DNA from: Acetatifactor sp.
GTDB taxonomy: Bacteria; Bacillota; Clostridia; Lachnospirales; Lachnospiraceae
Length of the DNA: 5,027 nucleotides
Direction: 5' to 3'
Assembly: GCA_024699575.1 (NCBI GenBank)
Contig: JAILPF010000130.1
Span: 1 to 5,027 of the forward strand
The position numbers and the translations under genes are program-made. The number at the start of each line of letters is the position of its first letter. Within the stretch, counting starts at the first letter, position 1. The notes below the pieces were generated by a model. It was not told the DNA's origin, made no database searches, and saw nothing but the letters and a program-made list of their open reading frames with translations. Below, one piece after another: positions 1-5,027 of this stretch.

Positions 1-3000
1 TGCACCGCGTGAAGGAACTGGGGATGAATAGTGCCGCCATCACAGATCACGGAGTAATGTATGGTGTCATAGATTTTTACAGAGCAGCCAGGGCAGAAGG
101 AATCAAGCCGATTTTGGGGTGCGAGGTCTATGTTGCGCCGAACTCTCGATTTGACAAGGAGCTTACCGGTGGGGATGACAGATACTACCATCTGGTATTG
201 CTTGCTGAAAATAATATTGGATATGCGAATCTGATGAAGATAGTCAGCCGTGGATTTACGGAAGGCTACTATTATAAACCCCGTGTGGATATGGATGTCC
301 TGAATCAATACCACGAGGGAATTATTGCACTATCCGCCTGCCTTGCCGGAGAAGTACAACGCTATATCGTGAAAGGGCTTCGCGATGAGGCAAGAAAAGC
401 AGCGTTAAAATACGAAGCATGTTTCGGAAAAGGCAATTATTTCCTTGAGATGCAGGATCATGGAATCCCCGAACAGCGAACTGTCAATATGGAACTCATG
501 CAGATGAGCAAGGAACTGGACATTCCGCTGGTTGTCACCAACGACGTTCACTACACCTATGCGGAAGATGCGGAGTCCCATGATATTTTACTGTGTTTGC
601 AGACCGGTAAAAAGCTTGCAGACGAAGACCGTAGGCGCGATGAGGGCGGCCAGTACTATGTGAAGAGCGAAGAGGAGATGAAAGGACTCTTCCCCTATGC
701 ATGGGAAGCGGTGGAAAACACTCAGAGAATTGCAGACAGATGTAATGTAGAGATAGAATTTGGTGTTACCAAATTGCCGAAATTTGAGGTGCCGGAAGGA
801 TATGATTCCTGGACATACCTGAATAAGTTATGTGATGACGGACTGGCAGAACGCTATGGTGACGGAAACCGACCGGCAGGCGATACAGGACAGACGTTGA
901 GACAGAGACTGGATTATGAGCTTGGCGTTATCAGAACCATGGGATATGTGGATTATTTCCTGATTGTGTGGGACTTTATCAATTATGCCAAGAGCCATGG
1001 CATCCCCGTGGGCCCAGGGCGAGGTTCTGCTGCGGGAAGTATCGTGTCCTACTGCTTAAAGATAACCAACATCGACCCGATTCGATATAATCTTCTGTTT
1101 GAACGTTTCCTGAATCCGGAACGTGTATCCATGCCCGATATTGATATTGACTTCTGCTTCGAGAGAAGACAGGAGGTTATCGACTACGTTGGAAGAAAAT
1201 ATGGTGCGGATAAGGTGGTACAGATCGTGACCTTTGGTACGCTGGCTGCCAAAGGAGTTATCCGTGATGTGGCCAGGGTTATGGATTTGCCATATGCATT
1301 GGCTGATTCCATCGCGAAAATGGTGCCTGCGGAGTTAAATATTACCCTGGATCGTGCGCTGGAACTCAATCCCGAGTTTCGAAAGCTTTACCAGACGGAC
1401 GAGCAGGTGCATTATCTGATAGATATGTGTAAAAGACTGGAGGGATTGCCCAGACACACCTCCATGCATGCGGCGGGGGTGGTTATCTGCCAGAAATCGG
1501 CAGACGAGTTTGTGCCGCTCTCCAGAGGGTCTGATGGATCCATTACTACACAGTTCACCATGACTACACTGGAAGAACTGGGACTTTTGAAGATGGACTT
1601 TCTGGGGCTGCGCACCCTGACTGTAATACATGATGCCTTGGATTTTGTGGAGAAAACCACCGGAAAACGGGTTGATATCGACAATATTGACTTTAATGAC
1701 GAGAAAGTCCTTGCGGCGATTGGCTCCGGTAAGACGGAGGGTGTTTTCCAGCTGGAAAGTGCCGGAATGAAGAGCTTTATGAAGGAACTCAAACCCCAGA
1801 ATCTGGAAGATATTATAGCGGGAATTTCCCTTTACCGTCCGGGCCCGATGGACTTTATCCCCAAATATATTAAGGGTAAAAATAACCACAATGACGTAGT
1901 TTACTCCTGCCCTCAGCTGGAGCCGATTCTTTCTCCCACCTACGGATGTATTGTATATCAGGAGCAGGTTATGCAGATTGTGCGTGATCTGGGCGGGTAC
2001 ACTCTGGGACGCAGCGATTTGGTTCGACGTGCCATGAGTAAGAAAAAACAGGCAGTCATGGAAAAGGAACGCGAGAACTTTATCCATGGTAACAAAGAGG
2101 AGAACGTTCCCGGCTGTGTTGCCAACGGAATTTCTGAGCAGGTGGCTGGACAAATATATGAAGACATGATGGATTTCGCGAAATATGCTTTCAACAAATC
2201 CCATGCGGCATGCTATGCGGTGGTCGCTTATCAGACAGCTTATCTGAAATATTATTATCCGGTGGAATTTATGGCGGCACTTTTAACTTCCGTCATTGAT
2301 AATCCAAATAAAGTGTCGGCATACATTCTTCTTTGCCGATCCATGGGAATCACGCTTCTGCCGCCCGATGTGAATCACGGAGAAGCAGGATTTACCGTAG
2401 CAGACGGATGCATTCGATATGCACTCACAGCAATCAAGAGTGTGGGACGTCCGATTATTGAAGCGATTGTGCAGGAGAGAGCGGATAGAGGTACATTTAC
2501 CAATCTGAAAGACTTTATCACAAGAATGGCTGATAAAGGAGTAAATAAGCGCGCCATCGAGAACTTCATCAAAGCCGGTGCACTGGATTCGCTCGGAGGA
2601 ACTAGGCAACAGTTTATGAGCGTGTATGCTCAGCTGATAGACCATATTTCTAAGGATAAAAAGAGCAATCTTGCAGGACAGATGTCTCTTTTTGATATAG
2701 CGAATGAAGAAGAAAAAGATGACTTTGACATCAAAATGCCGGAAATCGGGGAATACCCCAAGGAAATGTTGCTTTCCTTTGAAAAGGAAGTGCTGGGAAT
2801 TTACCTGAGCGGTCATCCAATGGAAGAATACCAGGCTCTCTGGGAGAAACATATCACTCAAAATTCATTGGATTTTGCACTGGATGAGGAGACGAACACA
2901 GTCAGAGCACAGGATCAGACCACAGCGGTAATCGGTGGGATGATTACAGCCAAAACCGTCAAATACACAAAGCAGGATAAAATCATGGCGTTTGTGACTC

Positions 3001-3533
3001 TGGAGGATTTGGTCGGCAGTGTGGAAGTGGTCGTGTTTCCAAAAGACTATGAAAAATACGGAAGCCTTTTACAAGAGGATGCAAAAGTATTTATAAAAGG
3101 TAGAATCTCCATTGAAGAAGAGAAGGATGGGAAACTTCTCTGCGAACAGATTGTCAGCTTTGAGGAGGCTCAGGGCAAGGAGGAACTGTTCCAAAAAAAC
3201 TATAATAACTATGGTGGCGGCAGACGCAGCTATTCCTCCGGACAGAGGCAGAATGCTGCTCCCGCACAGACTCCCGGAAAACTTCCGGAAGGAATCTGGG
3301 TACAGTTTGCATCCGCTGAAGACTATGCAAATCAGGAGGAAAAACTCTTAAATGCAATTGCAGATTCTGATGGAAGAGACAATGTGATAATCTATTTAAA
3401 GGACACCCGAAAGTGGAAAATCCTTCCTGCAAACAGGCAGGTAAAAGCCGATCAGAAGCTGAAAGGTGTTTTGGATGCCATATTTGGTCAAGAAAACGTT
3501 AAAATTGTAGGAAAATCTATTGAAAACGTTTGA
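1..3533 (+). CDS. dnaE: DNA polymerase III subunit alpha (DnaE), 5'-truncated by the window edge
   Basis: Replicative C-family DNA polymerase, the catalytic alpha subunit that extends DNA with dNTPs at the replication fork. The frame is open to the left edge (first full codon at base 3). A GTG at 9 is not the true start: the protein begins inside the PHP domain, so about 25-30 codons, including the HxH motif, are missing. Numbering residues from base 9: PHP domain to about 250 (TDHG 12-15, GCEVYV 37-42, SACLAGE 109-115, NDVHY 178-182); palm with VGPGRGSAAGS 334-344 and catalytic aspartates D377 and D379 in PDIDIDF, plus D530 in KMDFLGL; fingers with RPGPMDF 610-616, YGCIVYQEQV 645-654, RRAMSKKK 673-680 and FNKSH 728-732; helix-hairpin-helix region about 846-863; clamp-binding motif QMSLF 891-895; OB fold about 971-1050; a Gly/Ser/Asn/Gln-rich linker about 1065-1091; and a C-terminal domain to 1174. 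Length and order fit full-length DnaE without an inserted exonuclease domain. Many Clostridia also carry PolC, so DnaE could be the second replicative polymerase; the window cannot tell. Confidence 0.98.
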   Translation, partial: HRVKELGMNSAAITDHGVMYGVIDFYRAARAEGIKPILGCEVYVAPNSRFDKELTGGDDRYYHLVLLAENNIGYANLMKIVSRGFTEGYYYKPRVDMDVLNQYHEGIIALSACLAGEVQRYIVKGLRDEARKAALKYEACFGKGNYFLEMQDHGIPEQRTVNMELMQMSKELDIPLVVTNDVHYTYAEDAESHDILLCLQTGKKLADEDRRRDEGGQYYVKSEEEMKGLFPYAWEAVENTQRIADRCNVEIEFGVTKLPKFEVPEGYDSWTYLNKLCDDGLAERYGDGNRPAGDTGQTLRQRLDYELGVIRTMGYVDYFLIVWDFINYAKSHGIPVGPGRGSAAGSIVSYCLKITNIDPIRYNLLFERFLNPERVSMPDIDIDFCFERRQEVIDYVGRKYGADKVVQIVTFGTLAAKGVIRDVARVMDLPYALADSIAKMVPAELNITLDRALELNPEFRKLYQTDEQVHYLIDMCKRLEGLPRHTSMHAAGVVICQKSADEFVPLSRGSDGSITTQFTMTTLEELGLLKMDFLGLRTLTVIHDALDFVEKTTGKRVDIDNIDFNDEKVLAAIGSGKTEGVFQLESAGMKSFMKELKPQNLEDIIAGISLYRPGPMDFIPKYIKGKNNHNDVVYSCPQLEPILSPTYGCIVYQEQVMQIVRDLGGYTLGRSDLVRRAMSKKKQAVMEKERENFIHGNKEENVPGCVANGISEQVAGQIYEDMMDFAKYAFNKSHAACYAVVAYQTAYLKYYYPVEFMAALLTSVIDNPNKVSAYILLCRSMGITLLPPDVNHGEAGFTVADGCIRYALTAIKSVGRPIIEAIVQERADRGTFTNLKDFITRMADKGVNKRAIENFIKAGALDSLGGTRQQFMSVYAQLIDHISKDKKSNLAGQMSLFDIANEEEKDDFDIKMPEIGEYPKEMLLSFEKEVLGIYLSGHPMEEYQALWEKHITQNSLDFALDEETNTVRAQDQTTAVIGGMITAKTVKYTKQDKIMAFVTLEDLVGSVEVVVFPKDYEKYGSLLQEDAKVFIKGRISIEEEKDGKLLCEQIVSFEEAQGKEELFQKNYNNYGGGRRSYSSGQRQNAAPAQTPGKLPEGIWVQFASAEDYANQEEKLLNAIADSDGRDNVIIYLKDTRKWKILPANRQVKADQKLKGVLDAIFGQENVKIVGKSIENV
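3177..3205 (+). other. candidate -1 frameshift signal inside dnaE
   Basis: A perfect Shine-Dalgarno-like AAGGAGG (3177-3183) lies 10 nt before the heptamer A AAA AAC (3194-3200), which is in the correct phase for -1 slippage (zero frame caA AAA AAC). A shifted ribosome would read CTA and then stop at TAA (3203-3205). The product would end just after the OB fold, losing the linker and the C-terminal domain (about 110 residues). The arrangement resembles the E. coli dnaX signal, although that uses A AAA AAG and a strong downstream stem-loop. The only pairings seen here are GGAGGAA 3179-3185 with TTCCTCC 3233-3239, which would involve the SD itself, and a 4-bp stem at 3235-3248. The codons AAG GAG GAA and an A7 run are common in such genomes, so chance is a real alternative. 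Confidence 0.25.
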
Positions 3534-3534
3534 A
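3520..3534 (+). promoter_or_regulatory. cre-like (CcpA) operator candidate over the pfkA promoter
   Basis: The sequence TTGAAAACGTTTGAA matches the low-GC Gram-positive catabolite-responsive element WTGNAANCGNWNNCA with one mismatch, the near-terminal C. It covers the proposed -35 and part of the spacer, so a bound regulator would directly affect RNA polymerase. CcpA control of phosphofructokinase genes is known in some Firmicutes, for example the las operon of Lactococcus. The site overlaps the final dnaE codons (Glu-Asn-Val-stop), so coding constraint may explain part of the match. Confidence 0.35.
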
Positions 3535-3548
3535 AAATAGATTAAAAT
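3520..3548 (+). promoter_or_regulatory. putative sigma-A-type promoter for pfkA
   Basis: TTGAAA (3520-3525) and TAAAAT (3543-3548) each match the -35 and -10 consensus at five of six positions, with an optimal 17-bp spacer. The -35 overlaps the last codons of dnaE. Transcription would start near 3555, giving a leader of about 60 nt before the pfkA ATG that contains the hairpin at 3578-3601. The region is AT-rich, so a match of this quality could arise by chance, but its position just ahead of pfkA supports it. Confidence 0.55.
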
Positions 3549-3577
3549 ACTTAGTTGAAGATTGAAAGTGTAAGATG

Positions 3578-3601
3578 AGATGCAATTTTTGGATTGCATT
3601 T
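3578..3601 (+). other. stem-loop in the pfkA leader, flush against the RBS
   Basis: ATGCAAT (3580-3586) pairs with ATTGCAT (3593-3599) around a 6-nt TTTTGG loop. A G-T pair (3579/3600) and an A-T pair (3578/3601) extend it to 9 bp. It ends one base before the AGGAGG. No T-tract follows, so it is unlikely to be an efficient terminator for dnaE. It may protect the 5' end of processed pfkA mRNA or keep the ribosome binding site open. The stem is A/T-rich and only moderately stable. Confidence 0.45.
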
Positions 3602-3607
3602 AGGAGG
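3602..3607 (+). promoter_or_regulatory. pfkA ribosome binding site
   Basis: AGGAGG lies 8 nt before the ATG at 3616, a near-ideal Shine-Dalgarno that fixes the pfkA start. A second purine stretch, AAGGAG (3610-3615), abuts the ATG and is too close to serve as the main site. Confidence 0.9.
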
Positions 3608-3615
3608 TTAAGGAG

Positions 3616-4590
3616 ATGTCAAAAGAAATTAAGACCATCGGTGTGTTGACAAGTGGTGGAGATGCACCCGGAATGAACGCTGCAATCCGTGCAGTTGTTC
3701 GTGTAGCCATTGCAAGGGGATTGAAAGTTAAGGGTGTCAAGAGAGGCTACCAGGGACTCTTGAATGAAGAAATTATAGATTTGGAAGCGAGAAATGTTTC
3801 CGATATCATCCAGAGAGGTGGTACCGTATTGGGTACAGCCAGATGCCTTGAGTTCAAGACTAAAGAGGGTCAGCAGAAGGGTGCTGAAATCTGCAGAAAG
3901 CACGGCATCGACGGTATGGTAGTTATCGGTGGTGACGGTTCTTATCGCGGAGCACAGGCTTTGTCCAGACTTGGTATCAATACCATCGGACTTCCCGGAA
4001 CTATTGACCTGGATATCGCTTGTACAGAATATACTATCGGTTTTGACACTGCTGTCAATACAGCTATGGAAGCAATCGATAAGGTTAAAGATACTTCTTC
4101 TTCCCATGAGCGTTGCAGTATTGTAGAGGTTATGGGACGTGATGCGGGATATATCGCTCTTTGGTGCGGTATTGCTAACGGTGCTGAGGATATTCTTCTT
4201 CCTGAGAAATATGACTTCAACGAGCAGGAGATTATCAACAATATTATTCAGAGCCGTAAGAGAGGTAAGACTCACCATATCATTATCAATGCGGAAGGTA
4301 TCGGACATTCTACCTCCATGGCGAGAAGAATTGAAGCAGCTACCGGCATTGAGACACGTGCTACCATTCTTGGTCATATGCAGCGTGGTGGTAGCCCTAC
4401 TGCAAAGGACCGTTACTATGCATCCATCATGGGAGCATTGGCAGTGGACATCCTTCTTGCAGGTAAGACCAACAGAGTTGTCGGATATCAGCATGGTCAG
4501 TTTGTTGATTTTGATATCGAGGAAGCTCTGAATATGCAGAAGAGCATCGACGAGTATCAGTTTGAGGTTGCACATCTTCTCTCTGTATAA
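3616..4590 (+). CDS. pfkA: ATP-dependent 6-phosphofructokinase
   Basis: Cytosolic glycolytic enzyme that phosphorylates fructose 6-phosphate to fructose 1,6-bisphosphate using ATP, the committed step of glycolysis. The 324 residues match the usual bacterial PfkA length (about 320), and the start is set by AGGAGG 8 nt upstream. Visible motifs: TSGGDAPGMN 12-21 (nucleotide binding), GGDGS 105-109, PGTID 127-131 with catalytic base D131, SSSHER 161-166 and MGRDAG 173-178, and TRATILGHMQRGG 247-259, which supplies R248, H254 and R257 for fructose 6-phosphate. Gly at 108 and 128, in place of the Asp and Lys of pyrophosphate-dependent enzymes, marks ATP as phosphoryl donor. Basic residues matching the E. 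coli ADP/PEP effector site are largely kept (R25, R29, R216, K218; K158 replaces an Arg), with E191 matching the effector-site Glu, so allosteric control is plausible. The usual Asn of TIDND is Leu (L132). It lies 82 nt after dnaE and is followed by a terminator. Confidence 0.97.
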   Translation: MSKEIKTIGVLTSGGDAPGMNAAIRAVVRVAIARGLKVKGVKRGYQGLLNEEIIDLEARNVSDIIQRGGTVLGTARCLEFKTKEGQQKGAEICRKHGIDGMVVIGGDGSYRGAQALSRLGINTIGLPGTIDLDIACTEYTIGFDTAVNTAMEAIDKVKDTSSSHERCSIVEVMGRDAGYIALWCGIANGAEDILLPEKYDFNEQEIINNIIQSRKRGKTHHIIINAEGIGHSTSMARRIEAATGIETRATILGHMQRGGSPTAKDRYYASIMGALAVDILLAGKTNRVVGYQHGQFVDFDIEEALNMQKSIDEYQFEVAHLLSV

Positions 4591-4617
4591 GACTTATATA
4601 TTTATAGAAGAAACTGC

Positions 4618-4661
4618 AAAGCGGCGATATCTCCCAGCGGAGATGGAACCGCTTTTTCTTT
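4618..4661 (+). terminator. Rho-independent terminator after pfkA
   Basis: AAAGCGG (4618-4624) pairs with CCGCTTT (4649-4655), and inside it ATCTCC (4629-4634) pairs with GGAGAT (4639-4644) around a CAGC loop, with a small CGAT/GGAA internal loop between the two helices. The outer stem runs into the T-rich tract TTTTTCTTT (4653-4661). It begins 27 nt after the pfkA stop codon and should end the pfkA (and any dnaE-pfkA) transcript. Confidence 0.88.
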
Positions 4662-4680
4662 CAGACGGAAAATGATATAG

Positions 4681-4688
4681 GAAGGGAG
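4681..4688 (+). promoter_or_regulatory. ribosome binding site of the RNA methyltransferase gene
   Basis: The purine-rich GAAGGGAG ends 9 nt before the ATG at 4698 and is the only Shine-Dalgarno-like stretch in the gap. No other start codon in this frame lies between the terminator and 4698, so it supports that start. Confidence 0.65.
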
Positions 4689-4697
4689 AACTCTGCG

Positions 4698-5027
4698 ATG
4701 ATTACCAGCGCAGCAAACCAAAAAGTTAAACAGGTCATACAGTGGCAGAGCAAGTCAAAGGAAAGAAAAAAAGATAATGTATATCTGGTGGAAGGCTTCA
4801 AAATGTTTGAGGAAGCACCTGTGGAAGCTATTCTTGAGGTATATCTTTCGGAGACTGCCATGGACAGACAGGAAGGTGAAGTAAAAAGAAAGCTGGAACA
4901 AACCGGATATGAGCTGGTGAGCGAGGAAGTATTTCGCAAAATGTCGGATACACAGACTCCGCAGGGGATTCTGACTGTTTTAAAGCAACCATTCTATCGT
5001 CTCGAGGACTTAATACAGAAATCTTCT
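4698..5027 (+). CDS. TrmH/SpoU-family RNA methyltransferase, N-terminal part (3'-truncated by the window edge)
   Basis: The frame is open from ATG 4698 to the window end, 110 codons without a stop. It starts with MITSAANQKVKQV, has a basic stretch (KSKERKK, 19-25), then YLVEGFKMFEEA 29-40, and ends with SDTQTPQGIL 83-92. This order is typical of the SpoU substrate-binding domain: a Lys/Arg-rich start, then an 'F/L-V-x-E-G' strand, and the TPQG turn before the linker to the SPOUT methyltransferase domain. The catalytic knotted domain, which binds S-adenosylmethionine and normally occupies about 150 further residues, lies beyond the edge. Members of this family 2'-O-methylate ribose in rRNA or tRNA; the target here cannot be told from this domain. 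It follows pfkA by 107 nt across a terminator, so it probably has its own promoter, though none is clear; some read-through is possible. Confidence 0.9.
   Translation, partial: MITSAANQKVKQVIQWQSKSKERKKDNVYLVEGFKMFEEAPVEAILEVYLSETAMDRQEGEVKRKLEQTGYELVSEEVFRKMSDTQTPQGILTVLKQPFYRLEDLIQKSS

Noticed and set aside
9..11. GTG at base 9 as the real dnaE start codon.
   Set aside because: The frame is open to the window edge and the preceding codons (His-Arg) fit the DnaE N-terminal helix; starting here would delete the conserved HxH strand of the PHP domain.
1335..2204. Open frame of 289 codons on the - strand within dnaE.
   Set aside because: Antisense to the conserved palm and fingers of DnaE, with low-information composition and no known motif; a shadow frame.
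3112..3351. Plus-strand frame of 79 codons overlapping the end of dnaE in the +1 phase, as a possible frameshift extension or small gene.
   Set aside because: Arg-rich shadow sequence with no start signal; the conserved zero frame continues into a recognisable DnaE C-terminus, so nothing indicates a +1 product.
3619..4575. Open frame of 318 codons on the - strand covering nearly all of pfkA.
   Set aside because: It lies opposite an unmistakable PfkA, is rich in Ser, Thr, Cys, Ile and Asn without recognisable domains, and has no evident ribosome binding site; it is a shadow of pfkA codon bias.
4568..4600. TTGCAC followed by TATA-rich sequence (TATATATTTATAG) as a promoter for the methyltransferase gene.
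   Set aside because: Spacing between the elements is wrong (about 12 or 21 bp), and any transcript would run into the terminator at 4618-4661.
4664..4680. GATATA/TATAG-like stretch after the terminator as a -10 element for the methyltransferase gene.
   Set aside because: No acceptable -35 at 16-18 bp and the start point would fall on the ribosome binding site; too weak to call.
4758..4774. A-rich run in the methyltransferase gene (aga aaa aaa gat) as a slippery site.
   Set aside because: The Lys/Arg-rich segment is normal for this family and there is no nearby Shine-Dalgarno or stem to support programmed slippage.
4661..4939. Open frame of 92 codons on the - strand opposite the methyltransferase start.
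   Set aside because: It overlaps the well-supported TrmH/SpoU frame and shows no domain or translation signal.

Overview
The window holds three genes in a row on the + strand and reads as an ordinary core-genome segment of a Gram-positive anaerobe. The protein sequences, the moderate AT bias, the strong AGGAGG-type ribosome binding sites and the gene order (dnaE - pfkA - TrmH/SpoU-type RNA methyltransferase) suggest a member of the Clostridia, most likely Lachnospiraceae. This placement rests on remembered family resemblance, not on a search.

Layout. Bases 1-3533 encode almost all of the DNA polymerase III alpha subunit, DnaE. The gene enters from the left edge and lacks roughly its first 25-30 codons. 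Bases 3534-3615 are a short intergenic region with a good sigma-A-type promoter candidate, whose -35 overlaps the end of dnaE. A near-consensus CcpA (cre)-like site overlaps that promoter, and a small hairpin sits directly before the pfkA ribosome binding site. Bases 3616-4590 encode an ATP-type 6-phosphofructokinase, PfkA, complete. Bases 4591-4697 hold a clear intrinsic terminator (4618-4661) and the ribosome binding site of the next gene. From 4698 to the right edge runs the N-terminal 110 codons of a TrmH/SpoU-family RNA methyltransferase; its catalytic SPOUT domain lies outside the window.

How they fit together. DnaE copies DNA, PfkA commits glucose carbon to glycolysis, and the methyltransferase probably modifies rRNA or tRNA. 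No terminator follows dnaE, so dnaE transcripts probably read into pfkA, which also seems to have its own promoter. The terminator after pfkA separates that unit from the methyltransferase gene, for which no convincing promoter was found.

No mobile element, CRISPR array, RNA gene or obviously new multi-gene system is present. The points most worth a second look are: a dnaX-like candidate -1 frameshift cassette in dnaE (internal Shine-Dalgarno, 10 nt, A AAA AAC, stop after one more codon); two GAAAACGTT elements 30 bp apart at the dnaE end/pfkA promoter; preserved PHP metal-ligand residues in DnaE, hinting at intrinsic proofreading; and an Asn-to-Leu change inside the PfkA catalytic motif.
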